Under the pieces are notes generated by a model, which made no database searches, was not told the origin of the DNA, and was given only the letters and a program-made list of their open reading frames with translations. A program made the translations under genes and the position numbers. 64,000 nucleotides of DNA from NCBI GenBank assembly GCA_964516765.1, contig CAZEWZ010000003.1:1-64000 (forward strand), given 5' to 3'. The stretch comes from CAZEWZ01 sp964516765. Its GTDB lineage: Bacteria; Bacteroidota; Bacteroidia; Flavobacteriales; UBA7430. Shown here piece by piece: positions 26,205-35,184 of the stretch. The number at the start of each line of letters is the position of its first letter. Positions within the stretch are counted from its first letter, which is position 1.

Positions 26205-26816
26205 TTATATTTTCTGAATGTATTCAATGATTTTTGAGATGTCTTTCTCATTATCAATGCCGCGAATAATAATATCTGCGAGTGATTTTCCAGGAAGAAT
26301 GAATTTTTCAAACATGGGTTTTACTGTATTCTCATATTGATCCATCACACTTTTTTTAGAACGCCCTCTTTCTTGATGATCTCTGTTAATTCTTCTTTCC
26401 AGACATTTTTCTTGGTTTAAATCTACATACACAGACATGTCATATAATAGTCTAAGAAAATACTTACTTAATACTAGGGTACCCTCTATGATAATTATTT
26501 TTTTTGGAAGAATTTTATTCGTCTCACTTTGTCTACTATGGTTGCTGAAATGATATATAGGCTGATCTATAGCATTCCCCATTCTTAGTGATTTAATATG
26601 AGTTTCTAGCAGTTTTAAATCCAGAGCATCAGGATGGTCAAAATTGATTTGGTCTCTTTGGTTAATTGATAAATGATTCAGATCTTTGTAGTAAGAATCT
26701 TGACTAATTATTAGAATATTTTCTGGATTAAGAGAAGCTCTTATTTTTTTTGAAACTGTTGTTTTCCCAGAACCACTAGCTCCAGATATTCCAATAATTT
26801 TAATTTTTAAACTCAT
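26205..26816 (-). CDS. udk: Uridine kinase
   Basis: Phosphorylates uridine and cytidine in pyrimidine salvage. The 203-residue P-loop kinase has G-I-S-G-A-S-G-S-G-K-T-T-V, the S-Q-D-S-Y-Y-K-D segment, N-F-D-H-P-D-A-L-D, Y-H-F-S-N-H-S-R, I-I-I-E-G-T-L-V-L and R-R-I-N-R-D-H-Q-E-R-G-R. It is separated from pnp by a strong terminator and from rpoD by 67 bases. Confidence 0.96.
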   Translation of the reverse strand: MSLKIKIIGISGASGSGKTTVSKKIRASLNPENILIISQDSYYKDLNHLSINQRDQINFDHPDALDLKLLETHIKSLRMGNAIDQPIYHFSNHSRQSETNKILPKKIIIIEGTLVLSKYFLRLLYDMSVYVDLNQEKCLERRINRDHQERGRSKKSVMDQYENTVKPMFEKFILPGKSLADIIIRGIDNEKDISKIIEYIQKI

Positions 26817-26827
26817 ATACCAAAAAT

Positions 26828-26863
26828 AAAAAAATCCTCTTCGGTTAGGAAAAGGATTTTTTT
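26828..26863 (-). terminator. Rho-independent terminator of pnp (symmetric, may act both ways)
   Basis: A 14-bp inverted repeat with one mismatch (AAAAAATCCTCTTC against GAAAAGGATTTTTT) surrounds a six-base loop and is flanked by A and T runs. It lies between the pnp stop (26877) and the udk start (26816). The run of T on the minus strand follows the stem, as needed to end pnp transcripts. Confidence 0.85.
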
Positions 26864-26876
26864 AATTAATAAATAC

Positions 26877-29012
26877 TTACTCATTTTTTGTTTCAGGCTT
26901 CGGCAATAATACTTTTCTCGAAAATTTCATTTTACCTGTTTTAGCATCAACATCGATTATTTTTATTCGAACTGGATCATCTACTTTTAAGACATCTTCA
27001 ACATTATTGATTCTTTTCCAATCAATTTCAGAAATGTGTAACAACCCATCTTTACCTGCAGCAATTTCAACAAAAGCACCATATGCTTGGATGTTTTTAA
27101 CACGGCCATCATATTCTTCACCAACCGTAGGCATGAAGGCTATTTCGTTGATTTTAGAAATAGCAGCATCCATCCCTTCTTTATTTGTACCAAGAATTTC
27201 AACCTTACCAAATCCATCGATTTCTTCAATAGTTATTGTCGTATCTGTATCTAATTGTAGTTTCTGGATGATTTTCCCACCTGGTCCAATAATTCCTCCA
27301 ATACAATCTTTTGCTACTTTTAGAATCTCTATTCTCGGTGCATGAGGTTTCAATTCTACTCTAGGTGAGTCAATTGTTTTGAGAATTTCTGCTAAAATAT
27401 GCATTCTACCACCTTTAGATTGCTCTAATGCTTGGGTTAAAATATCATAGGATAATCCCTTTACTTTGATATCCATCTGACAAGCAGTGATTCCTTTCTC
27501 GGTTCCAGTTACTTTAAAGTCCATATCACCTAAATGATCTTCATCGCCTAATATATCAGAAAGAACTGCAAATTTACCTGTTGCTTCGTCTGAAATCAGT
27601 CCCATGGCAATTCCAGATACAGGACGAGTCATTTGAATACCTGCATCCATAAGGGCTAATGTTCCTGCACACACTGTTGCCATTGAAGAAGAACCATTGG
27701 ATTCTAAAATTTCAGAGACAATACGAATAGTATATGGATTTTCAGCAGGAATCATTCCCTTGAGTGCACGTTGAGCCAGGTTTCCATGACCAATTTCTCT
27801 CCTGCTAACTCCTCTAATCGGTCTTGCTTCTCCAGTTGAATAGGGAGGAAAATTGTAGTGAAGATAAAACTTTTCGGAACCTCGAAAAGTTACATTGTCA
27901 ATTCGGTTGACATCAAGTGCAGTTCCTAATGTTACAGTAGATAATGATTGAGTTTCTCCACGGGTGAATAAGGCAGAACCATGAACTGAAGGTAAATAGT
28001 CAATTTCACTCCAGATCGGTCGGATATCAGTTGTCGATCTTCCGTCTAATCGAATTCCTTCATTAAGAATTACATTTCTAACAGCTTCTTTTTCAACTTT
28101 TTGAAGGTATTTTCCCAAAAGGAATGATTTTTCAGTACGAAATTCATTCTCTAGGGATTCTAAGAAAATATTTTTTATTTCTCCAAAAGCCTCTTTTCGA
28201 GCTTTCTTATCTGGATTCCCACTTTTTGCAACTGCATAAGCTTTTTCATAACAAGCTTTTCTTACTTGGTCTAATAAATCAAAGTCATCTGCTTCTTCGT
28301 GAGAATATTCTCTTTTCTCACCAACTTTAAATGCTTCTGCAAGAGCATTCTGTGCAGCACATTGTATTTTAATTGCTTCATGGGCAACTTTAATTCCTTC
28401 AATCATTTCTAATTCAGAAATCTCATCCATTTCACCTTCTACCATGGCAACGCTGTCTATAGAGGCGCCAACCATTAGGTCCATGTCTGCATCTTCAAGT
28501 TGTTCCGGATTAGGATTCACAATATATTTTCCATCTACTCGAGCGACTCGTACTTCGGAGATAGGTCCTTCGAATGGAATATCTGAAAGGGTAAGGCATG
28601 CAGAGGCTGCAAGACCAGCTAATGCATCTGGCATACAATTCTTGTCGTAAGACATCAATTGAATCATCAATTGAGTTTCTGAGTGGTAGTCTGCAGGAAA
28701 TAGAGGACGTAAAACCCGATCTACAAGTCGCATGACTAAAATTTCTTGGTCAGAGGGTCTAGCCTCTCTTTTTAAGAAGCCTCCAGGATAGCGGCCATCT
28801 GCAGCAAATTTCTCTCTATAGTCAACGGTTAAAGGTAAGAAATTTACTCCTTCTTTTGCGTCTTTATTAGAAACTACAGTAGCCAATAGCATGGTGTCAC
28901 CCATACGGACTACTACCGAACCATGTGCTTGTTTAGCAAGTCGGCCAGTTTCGATTTCAATCGTTCTTCCATCTCCTAAATCGATGGTTTGTTTAAGTCC
29001 TTGTGGGATCAT
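26877..29012 (-). CDS. pnp: Polyribonucleotide nucleotidyltransferase (PNPase)
   Basis: Phosphorolytic 3'-5' exoribonuclease of mRNA decay. The 711-residue protein has two RNase PH domains. The second shows F-T-R-G-E-T-Q, the Y-N-F-P-P-Y-S-T-G-E segment, R-R-E-I-G-H-G-N-L-A and the catalytic region S-D-I-L-G-D-E-D-H-L-G-D-M-D-F-K-V. A KH domain (I-I-G-P-G-G-K-I-I-Q-K) and an S1 domain (Y-G-A-F-V-E, G-L-L-H-I-S-E-I) follow. It lies after rpsO, the ordering known from many bacteria, but a terminator between them suggests mainly separate transcripts. Confidence 0.98.
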   Translation of the reverse strand: MIPQGLKQTIDLGDGRTIEIETGRLAKQAHGSVVVRMGDTMLLATVVSNKDAKEGVNFLPLTVDYREKFAADGRYPGGFLKREARPSDQEILVMRLVDRVLRPLFPADYHSETQLMIQLMSYDKNCMPDALAGLAASACLTLSDIPFEGPISEVRVARVDGKYIVNPNPEQLEDADMDLMVGASIDSVAMVEGEMDEISELEMIEGIKVAHEAIKIQCAAQNALAEAFKVGEKREYSHEEADDFDLLDQVRKACYEKAYAVAKSGNPDKKARKEAFGEIKNIFLESLENEFRTEKSFLLGKYLQKVEKEAVRNVILNEGIRLDGRSTTDIRPIWSEIDYLPSVHGSALFTRGETQSLSTVTLGTALDVNRIDNVTFRGSEKFYLHYNFPPYSTGEARPIRGVSRREIGHGNLAQRALKGMIPAENPYTIRIVSEILESNGSSSMATVCAGTLALMDAGIQMTRPVSGIAMGLISDEATGKFAVLSDILGDEDHLGDMDFKVTGTEKGITACQMDIKVKGLSYDILTQALEQSKGGRMHILAEILKTIDSPRVELKPHAPRIEILKVAKDCIGGIIGPGGKIIQKLQLDTDTTITIEEIDGFGKVEILGTNKEGMDAAISKINEIAFMPTVGEEYDGRVKNIQAYGAFVEIAAGKDGLLHISEIDWKRINNVEDVLKVDDPVRIKIIDVDAKTGKMKFSRKVLLPKPETKNE

Positions 29013-29137
29013 AATACAATAGTTATTTAGCTTTTAACAAACAGATGGGGTTTACTTCTAGGATCTAACCTATGGACTTATAAGAAGGGTTAATTTTTCT
29101 TGAAATATTCTGATTGTCAAAAGCATTCTTATAAAAC

Positions 29138-29166
29138 CAACAAAAGGCAGTGCAATGCACGCCTCT
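29138..29166 (-). terminator. Putative terminator after rpsO
   Basis: The minus strand has AGGC-GTGC and GCAC-T-GCCT arms, eight pairs with one bulged base around a three-base loop, followed by TTTTG. It is 20 bases after the rpsO stop and 125 bases before the pnp start. Confidence 0.6.
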
Positions 29167-29182
29167 TGAATTATTGAATGGA

Positions 29183-29452
29183 TTATTTTCTTAATCCAAG
29201 TTCTTTTACGATTTTTCTATATCGCAAGACATCTACTTTAATAAGATAATTTAGAAGTTTTCTTCTCTTTCCCACTAAGGCGATCAATGAACGTTGTGTC
29301 CCGTAATCTTTCTTGTTGTCTTTTAGATGGTTTGTTAGATGAGCAATTCGAAAGGTGAAAAGAGCAATTTGTCCTTCAGGAGAACCTGTATCTTTTTCAT
29401 TTTTTCCGTGAGTTTTGAAAAACTCTTGTTTTTTTTGAGTGTTAAGGTACAT
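29183..29452 (-). CDS. rpsO: 30S ribosomal protein S15
   Basis: Binds 16S rRNA early in small-subunit assembly. The 89-residue protein has the family blocks D-T-G-S-P-E-G-Q-I-A, H-L-T-N-H-L-K-x-N-K-K-D-Y, R-S-L-I-A-L-V-G-K-R-R-K-L-L-N-Y-L and the C-terminal Y-R-K-I-V-K-E-L-G-L-R. Length is normal. A TAnnTTTG promoter box lies about 40 bases upstream. Confidence 0.99.
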   Translation of the reverse strand: MYLNTQKKQEFFKTHGKNEKDTGSPEGQIALFTFRIAHLTNHLKDNKKDYGTQRSLIALVGKRRKLLNYLIKVDVLRYRKIVKELGLRK

Positions 29453-29492
29453 GCCTAAATTTTATTTAATGTTAGTTATGTATAAATCGATG

Positions 29493-29500
29493 CAAATGTA
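29493..29500 (-). promoter_or_regulatory. Putative promoter -7 box for rpsO
   Basis: The minus strand reads TACATTTG, matching TAnnTTTG. The predicted leader before the rpsO ATG (29452) is about 34 bases. The box lies just downstream of the accD stop region, so rpsO can be transcribed on its own. Confidence 0.5.
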
Positions 29501-29505
29501 AGAAA

Positions 29506-30369
29506 TTATTCTGATTTTGATTCGGTATAATAGGTCAATTTTATGAATTGACTCACTTTTTCTTTTAATTTACTGCGTGCTACAATAAAATCTAAAAAGC
29601 CATGTTCAAGAACAAATTCTGAAGTCTGAAAATCTTCTGGAAGATCCTTTCCAATAGTTTCTTTGACTACTCGAGGTCCAGCAAAACCAATAAGTGCTCC
29701 AGGTTCTGCAATATTAATATCTCCAAGCATGGCAAATGAAGCTGTAATTCCCCCAGTGGTTGGATCTGTTAGAAGAGATATATAGGGGATTTTTTCTTTA
29801 GATAATTGAGAAAGTCTCGCAGAAGTTTTAGCCATTTGCATCAAAGAAAAAGCTGCTTCCATCATCCTGGCTCCACCTGATTTTGAAATCATCATAAATG
29901 GAACTTTCTGCTCTATGGAATTTTTGATTGCTCGGGCAATTTTTTCTCCAACAACAGAACCCATTGATCCACCGATGAAATTGAAATTCATACAAGCAAT
30001 TGTAATTTTCATTCCATCAAGTTCACCTGTACCAGTGCTAACTGCGTCTTTGAGACCTGTTCTGTTTTTTGCAGCAATCAGTCTATCAGTGTATACTTTT
30101 GTATCTTCAAAGTTAAGTGGGTCAGAAGATATCATGTTTGCGTCTAATTCATTGAATGTTCCATTGTCGAATAATAGTCCAAAGTATTCTTTTGAATTAA
30201 TTCTTTCATGATGAGAACAGTTCTGGCAAACCCATAAATATTGCTGGTGTTCATCCGAGGAGACTACTACCTTACATTTAGGACATTTGTACCAAAGTCC
30301 TTCTGGGATTTCCTTTTTGTCTTTGGTTTCTGTTACTACTTTTTTATCCTTTCTTTTGAACCAAAACAT
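29506..30369 (-). CDS. accD: Acetyl-CoA carboxylase carboxyltransferase subunit beta
   Basis: With AccA, moves the carboxyl group from biotin to acetyl-CoA, forming malonyl-CoA for fatty acid synthesis. The N-terminal zinc ribbon has Cys at 29, 32, 48 and 51. The crotonase-like core shows K-S-G-G-A-R-M-M-E, the D-P-T-T-G-G-I-T-A-S-F-A loop and F-A-G-P-R-V-V-K-E-T. The 287-residue length is normal. It lies five bases after fbaA and is surely co-transcribed with it. accA is not in the window. Confidence 0.98.
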   Translation of the reverse strand: MFWFKRKDKKVVTETKDKKEIPEGLWYKCPKCKVVVSSDEHQQYLWVCQNCSHHERINSKEYFGLLFDNGTFNELDANMISSDPLNFEDTKVYTDRLIAAKNRTGLKDAVSTGTGELDGMKITIACMNFNFIGGSMGSVVGEKIARAIKNSIEQKVPFMMISKSGGARMMEAAFSLMQMAKTSARLSQLSKEKIPYISLLTDPTTGGITASFAMLGDINIAEPGALIGFAGPRVVKETIGKDLPEDFQTSEFVLEHGFLDFIVARSKLKEKVSQFIKLTYYTESKSE

Positions 30370-30374
30370 GGAAT

Positions 30375-31445
30375 TTATATTAAAGTGTTTACATTATTTA
30401 AGTCTTCAAAGGAGCGAATAAGTCGCTTTTTGAGTGTTAATTCCCCGGCTCGGAGATATTTACGGGGGTCATAATATTTTTTATTAGGTATTTCTTCTCC
30501 CTCAGGATTTCCGATTTGACACATAAGATAATCTTTGTTTTCTAGTATATAATCTCTTATGCCTTCGGTTAATGCATACTGAAGATCAGTATCTAGATTC
30601 ATTTTAATCACTCCGTAAGAAATGGCTTCCATAATATCTTTAGGGCTTGATCCCGATCCACCGTGAAAAACAAAATTTACTGGATTTTCTTCAGCAATAT
30701 TAAATTTTGATCGAATGAACTTTTGTGAATTTTTAAGAATGATTGGTGTAAGGATTACATTCCCAGGTTTGTATACTCCATGAACATTTCCAAATGCTGC
30801 TGCAATTGTAAATTTATTTGAAATTTTGGTCAATTCTTCAAAGGCATAAGCGACCTCATCTGGCTGAGTGTATAGATCGGAATTATCTATGTCACTATTG
30901 TCAATTCCGTCTTCCTCTCCTCCCGTAACTCCTAACTCAATTTCTAGGGTGATTCCAATCTTACTCATTCTAGTAAGATATTTTTTACAGAGTTCAATAT
31001 TTTCTTTGATTGGTTCAGCAGAAAGATCAATCATATGCGATGAAAATAGTGGTCTACCGTGTAGTTTAAAATATTTTTCACTAGCGTCTAGCATACCATC
31101 GATCCATGTTAACCAAGATTTTTGACAGTGGTCAGTGTGAAGAATAACGCATGCACCGTATAATTTAGCAATCTGGTGAACGTGCAGAGCTCCAGAAATA
31201 CACCCATTGATTGCTGCTATTTCATTTTCATTGCTAAGATTTTTCCCCGCAAAAAAATGACCACCACCCTTTGAAAATTGAACTATAACGGGAGAGTTTA
31301 ATTCAGCGGCAGTTTCAATTACTGCATTTACTGTAGATGTGGAACTTACATTCACTGCGGGAAGAGCATACTTATTTTTTTTAGCATGCTTAAATATTTT
31401 TTGCACATCGTTACCAAATGCTACCCCAGATTTAAATCCTATCAT
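30375..31445 (-). CDS. fbaA: Class II fructose-bisphosphate aldolase
   Basis: Zinc-dependent cleavage of fructose-1,6-bisphosphate to the triose phosphates in glycolysis and the reverse in gluconeogenesis. The 356 residues are the long class IIA type. Motifs are L-P-A-V-N-V, the metal and catalytic H-T-D-H-C, E-L-G-V-T-G-G-E-E-D-G, the zinc-ligand G-N-V-H-G-V-Y, F-H-G-G-S-G-S and I-K-M-N-L-D-T-D. A good promoter candidate sits upstream and accD follows. Confidence 0.98.
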   Translation of the reverse strand: MIGFKSGVAFGNDVQKIFKHAKKNKYALPAVNVSSTSTVNAVIETAAELNSPVIVQFSKGGGHFFAGKNLSNENEIAAINGCISGALHVHQIAKLYGACVILHTDHCQKSWLTWIDGMLDASEKYFKLHGRPLFSSHMIDLSAEPIKENIELCKKYLTRMSKIGITLEIELGVTGGEEDGIDNSDIDNSDLYTQPDEVAYAFEELTKISNKFTIAAAFGNVHGVYKPGNVILTPIILKNSQKFIRSKFNIAEENPVNFVFHGGSGSSPKDIMEAISYGVIKMNLDTDLQYALTEGIRDYILENKDYLMCQIGNPEGEEIPNKKYYDPRKYLRAGELTLKKRLIRSFEDLNNVNTLI

Positions 31446-31477
31446 TTTATGATCCTATTATTTAATTAATCTACATA

Positions 31478-31485
31478 CAAATCTA
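31478..31485 (-). promoter_or_regulatory. Putative promoter of the fbaA-accD unit
   Basis: The minus strand reads TAGATTTG as a -7 box, with TTTA 19 bases upstream in the place of the -33 TTTG. The leader to the fbaA ATG (31445) would be about 26 bases. Confidence 0.55.
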
Positions 31486-31516
31486 ATCAAATATTAATCA
31501 GAGTTAAAGATTTTAG

Positions 31517-33790
31517 TTAAAAAGGATAACCCAATCCAATGTTAAATTGTGAATTCTTAAAATTAAGTTGATTCCATTGCCATTTTTCTATTTCTGAAGT
31601 TTCTCTGAGGGGGAATCCAAAATCAGTTCTGATTAGAAAATATTTAAAATCATATCGAAATCCAAAACCAATGTCTACCGCAATTTGGTTTAAAAATGTA
31701 TTCCACTTAAAGTTGGCTTCTTCGTAATTGTTGTTATTTTGTTTTAATTCCCAAATATTCCCAGCATCGATAAATAGGGCTGCATTTAGTTTTTTCAGTA
31801 GTTTGAATCTAAATTCAATACTTGACAATAGTTTTACTCCTCCTGTGTATAAAGAATCGCTGTATTCTAGTCCACCAGTTGGTCTTTTGAAAGCAGCCCA
31901 ACCTCGAAGATCATTGGAACCTCCTGCAATGAATTTTTTGTGAAATGGTGCTTGATTAGTGTTTCCATAGGCGTAAATTAGACCTGCCATAGATCGAATA
32001 GCTATGCTTTGTTCTGAATTCATTTCGATGTAATATCTATAATCAAAACTAGTTTTGATATACTGTGAAAATATCGTTTGATTATTCAATAAATTTACTG
32101 TGTAAATAGGGTCTCCATTACTTTGAATGATTTCATTTCCCTGCTCATCCATCAAGTTTTTTAGGTTCATAGGTCCTGTAAAAGTACTCAATACATTACC
32201 CGAGGTCTCGATATGAAACCTAAAGAAAGTATGGTTTTTCAATTTATTTATATTTTGATTGTTGAAGCTAAGGGTGTAAGAACTAGTGGGAATTAGATGA
32301 TCCGAATAATCTTTTGAAATGAGGTACTCAGAAATTGTGTTCAAACTTAATGTTCCTTCCTCAAAATTGACATAACTCAGATTGATTAATGATAGATTAT
32401 GTTTAAACTTCCCCCTCCTTTTCCACTGGTAATTATATCCTGCCTTCAAGGTGTTTCTTGTAAATTCAGCTCGTTCTTGTTTTTTGTATGAAACAGAGAA
32501 TGTAGTTCTTGTTTGGGTATTTTTATTTATAAATGCATTTAAGTTGAGAGGACTAATTAGACTAGGTATGGTGAAATTTAGCAAAAAGCCATTTTCATTT
32601 ACATTATTCAAGGCTTTAGATTTGACAAAAGTAAGACTGAGGTTTTCTCCACCTTTAAATAAATCATAATGGTTAATTGCTGCGGAACCAGATATTCCTT
32701 CGTTTAATTCTGGATTAGTTGATAATTCTGATTCTAAACTGTAGGCTATTTTTTTTCCAGCTGTCAAATAAAAATGTGCTTCCAATTGTTCTTCCTCTTT
32801 AAAGCCGATAGTAATAAATTCAAAGGATATTTTTTTAAAATGTGTCAATTCTAACAATGCCTGATAACTTTTATCAACATTTTTTTTATTGAATATTTTT
32901 CCTGAAGAGATAAATATCTTTTCTGCCAAACGATTAAAATTCAGCCTTTGGCTGTTCGATATAAAGTAGATTCCATCGAGAAAGATGGTGTCTTGACTCA
33001 CTTTCAAATAAGGACTTTCTAAATGGACATAAATATCTTTAATGATTCCAGTTTTATGATTTTTAAACTCATTGATATTCGGATCAATCGAAGGAAGAGC
33101 TTTTACAGTCAAATATAAATCTATGAGCTTGGTTTTTTGATTTGTATCAGCAGTAAAATAAAGATATTCTTTATTGAATTTATAGTATCCCTCATTTTGA
33201 AGAAGATTTGAAATTCGTTCTCTCTCAATTTCGAGTCTAGAAAGATTGTAAGGTTGACCAGATTTAATCGTAGTATTTTCTAATATTTCAAAAATCCTTG
33301 TATCGATCGACTGATTAATTCTTTTGTCCAATTTAAAGACATTTATTTTGTAACATAATCCTGTCTCTACATTATATTCAGATTCAATTTTGTGTTTTTT
33401 CATCATCGTATTTAATCTCACTTCTGCATCAAAATATCCTATATTTTTATAGTATATTTTGATTTGTGAAATTGATTTTTCAGCTAGCGTAGAACTGAAT
33501 ATTACAGGAGCTTCCCCAATTTTTTTTAGATAATGATTCTCTTTTTTGTTTGTTGCTAAATTGTAAATATTAAGGTATAGAGGAAAAAAACCCCATATTT
33601 TCTTGTTTGTTTTTTGTTTTACTAATTCATAGACTTTTTGGTCTTTTATTTTCTCTCCGTTCTCTATGATGCTATTTTTAGTTAAGAGAGATTGATCTAA
33701 TTTGAGATACCTATTTGTGCTACATTGAGTAAAACATAAAATGAATCCAAGATTGAGGATAAAAAGATGGGTATTTTGCTTAAAATTCAA
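31517..33790 (-). CDS. tamL: TamL-like outer membrane lipoprotein (Omp85/BamA superfamily)
   Basis: A 757-residue Omp85 protein with a lipoprotein signal (Cys at about 23, context C-F-T-Q-C-S-T-N-R-Y-L). Two or more POTRA-like repeats (residues about 110-330) precede a C-terminal 16-strand barrel. The barrel has the lid-lock region F-I-A-G-G-S-N-D-L-R-G-W and ends with aromatic phenylalanine in I-G-L-G-Y-P-F. A lipid-anchored Omp85 is the Bacteroidota TamL form, working with TamB in outer-membrane assembly. Divergent pairing with an rRNA-methyltransferase-like gene is common in the phylum. Confidence 0.88.
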   Translation of the reverse strand: MNFKQNTHLFILNLGFILCFTQCSTNRYLKLDQSLLTKNSIIENGEKIKDQKVYELVKQKTNKKIWGFFPLYLNIYNLATNKKENHYLKKIGEAPVIFSSTLAEKSISQIKIYYKNIGYFDAEVRLNTMMKKHKIESEYNVETGLCYKINVFKLDKRINQSIDTRIFEILENTTIKSGQPYNLSRLEIERERISNLLQNEGYYKFNKEYLYFTADTNQKTKLIDLYLTVKALPSIDPNINEFKNHKTGIIKDIYVHLESPYLKVSQDTIFLDGIYFISNSQRLNFNRLAEKIFISSGKIFNKKNVDKSYQALLELTHFKKISFEFITIGFKEEEQLEAHFYLTAGKKIAYSLESELSTNPELNEGISGSAAINHYDLFKGGENLSLTFVKSKALNNVNENGFLLNFTIPSLISPLNLNAFINKNTQTRTTFSVSYKKQERAEFTRNTLKAGYNYQWKRRGKFKHNLSLINLSYVNFEEGTLSLNTISEYLISKDYSDHLIPTSSYTLSFNNQNINKLKNHTFFRFHIETSGNVLSTFTGPMNLKNLMDEQGNEIIQSNGDPIYTVNLLNNQTIFSQYIKTSFDYRYYIEMNSEQSIAIRSMAGLIYAYGNTNQAPFHKKFIAGGSNDLRGWAAFKRPTGGLEYSDSLYTGGVKLLSSIEFRFKLLKKLNAALFIDAGNIWELKQNNNNYEEANFKWNTFLNQIAVDIGFGFRYDFKYFLIRTDFGFPLRETSEIEKWQWNQLNFKNSQFNIGLGYPF

Positions 33791-33863
33791 ACGAATACAC
33801 TTTGCTAGTTTATATTTTTATGGCAGACTGTCCAAGTCCATTATTTTTTTTGACCTTTGTAGA

Positions 33864-34628
33864 ATGTTAAGCAAAAATAAGATTAAATTATTAAGAGGAC
33901 TTCAACGAAAGAAAGAAAGAAAAATTTCCAATTTCTACATTGTCGAAGGGCCTAAGTTAGTTGCTGAAATTTTATCCTCAGGTCAAGATTGGCAGGAGAT
34001 TTATGCAACTGAATGCTGGTTTAAAGCAAATCCATTTCTTACTGATGACAATCGATTAGTTTTGGTTAATGAAAAAGATTTAGCTCAGATTTCTTCTTTA
34101 ATTTCACCAAACGAAGTTTTAATGGTTTTAAAAAAAGACGCTGTGCAAGATTTTTCTTTCATCATCTCTGAACCATTGGTTTTAGCTTTGGATGGGATAA
34201 GCGATCCAGGAAATTTAGGAACCATTATTCGCACGGCAGATTGGTTCGGAGTTGGCCATATTTTATGTTCTTTTGATACTGTAGATCAATATAATCCCAA
34301 AGTGATTCAATCTGCAATGGGATCTATACAGAGAGTTCAACTTCATTATGGGAATTTAATAGAAATGGTTTCGAAGTTTGAAAGTCACAGTATTCTTGCA
34401 TGTGATTTATCTGGAACTTCTATCCATGAATTTGACTTTAAAGAGCCATCAGTGCTTGTTGTGGGAAGCGAATCTCATGGAATCTCCGACTCTGTATCCA
34501 CTATCGTTCAAAAAAACATAACGATTCCTTCTTTTTCTTCTTCCGCTATTAACTCGTTGAATGCTTCCGTGGCCACTGGAATAGTATTATCGACTATCAA
34601 AGGGCGGATTAACTTTAAAAAAACATAA
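33864..34628 (+). CDS. TrmH/SpoU family RNA methyltransferase
   Basis: 2'-O-ribose methyltransferase of the SPOUT fold, probably acting on 23S rRNA. ATG 33864 gives a 254-residue protein. The longer open frame from 33741 overlaps tamL and lacks similarity. An N-terminal substrate-binding domain begins with R-G-L-Q-R-K-K-E-R. The knot motifs follow: L-D-G-I-S-D-P-G-N-L-G-T-I-I-R-T-A-D-W-F-G, then V-V-G-S-E-S-H-G-I and I-P-S-F-S-S-S-A-I-N-S-L-N-A-S-V-A. The exact target nucleotide is unknown. Confidence 0.93.
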   Translation: MLSKNKIKLLRGLQRKKERKISNFYIVEGPKLVAEILSSGQDWQEIYATECWFKANPFLTDDNRLVLVNEKDLAQISSLISPNEVLMVLKKDAVQDFSFIISEPLVLALDGISDPGNLGTIIRTADWFGVGHILCSFDTVDQYNPKVIQSAMGSIQRVQLHYGNLIEMVSKFESHSILACDLSGTSIHEFDFKEPSVLVVGSESHGISDSVSTIVQKNITIPSFSSSAINSLNASVATGIVLSTIKGRINFKKT

Positions 34629-34658
34629 TACTTATTTTAGTTTAACGATATATTAATT

Positions 34659-34666
34659 TATTTTTG
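34659..34666 (+). promoter_or_regulatory. Putative promoter -7 box for the DUF6580 gene
   Basis: TATTTTTG matches TAnnTTTG. Transcription would start about 13 bases before the ATG at 34686, giving a very short leader that leaves no room for a riboswitch. Confidence 0.45.
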
Positions 34667-34685
34667 GTGGAAATTTAATATCAGC

Positions 34686-35180
34686 ATGAATAAAATTAAT
34701 AACAAAATACTGGTTTTAATCATCATTTTTTTGCTAGTCATACTTAGGCTTATACCTCATCCACCTAATTTTAGTCCCATTATAGCGGTATCTGTGTTTG
34801 CTGGAATTAAATTTAAAAATCAGTTTTTTGCTTATATGGTCCCCATATTTGCTGTGTTTATTTCTGACTTTTTCTTGGGGTTCCATAGCGGTATGTTTGT
34901 AGTTTATGCTACTCTACTTTTTGTGGCAGTATTAGCTCGTAATTTTAATAAAATCCATACATCCTCAATTTTTTCTTCCTGCTTATTTTTTCTCACAACT
35001 AACTTTCAAGTATGGATTATGAGTGCATATTATTCCAAGGATATTCTTGGTTTTGTGGAGTGTTTCTATCTTGCAATTCCCTTTTTTGGTATGACGCTCT
35101 TAAGCACTTTATTTTTTAGCTATTCGTTTTTTTATGTTTATTCATTCATCACTTCTATTCCAACTTATCAAAAAATTTAA
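34686..35180 (+). CDS. DUF6580-like integral membrane protein
   Basis: A 164-residue membrane protein with about five helices. The first loop has R-L-I-P-H-P-P-N-F-S-P-I-I-A, a block I associate with DUF6580, whose members look like substrate-binding (S) components of vitamin transporters. A second mark is F-I-S-D-F-F-L-G-F-H. The stop is four bases before the start of a secreted beta-propeller gene. In other Bacteroidota similar pairs occur near cobalamin uptake genes, but no TonB receptor for cobalamin or riboswitch is seen here. Function is not proven. Confidence 0.7.
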   Translation: MNKINNKILVLIIIFLLVILRLIPHPPNFSPIIAVSVFAGIKFKNQFFAYMVPIFAVFISDFFLGFHSGMFVVYATLLFVAVLARNFNKIHTSSIFSSCLFFLTTNFQVWIMSAYYSKDILGFVECFYLAIPFFGMTLLSTLFFSYSFFYVYSFITSIPTYQKI

Positions 35181-35184
35181 TTTT

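Noticed and set aside
27007..27345. 112-codon plus-strand open frame
   Set aside because: Antisense to the KH/S1 region of pnp.
33741..33863. N-terminal extension of the TrmH-like gene
   Set aside because: Overlaps tamL and its promoter region and encodes unconserved sequence; ATG 33864 gives the family N-terminus.
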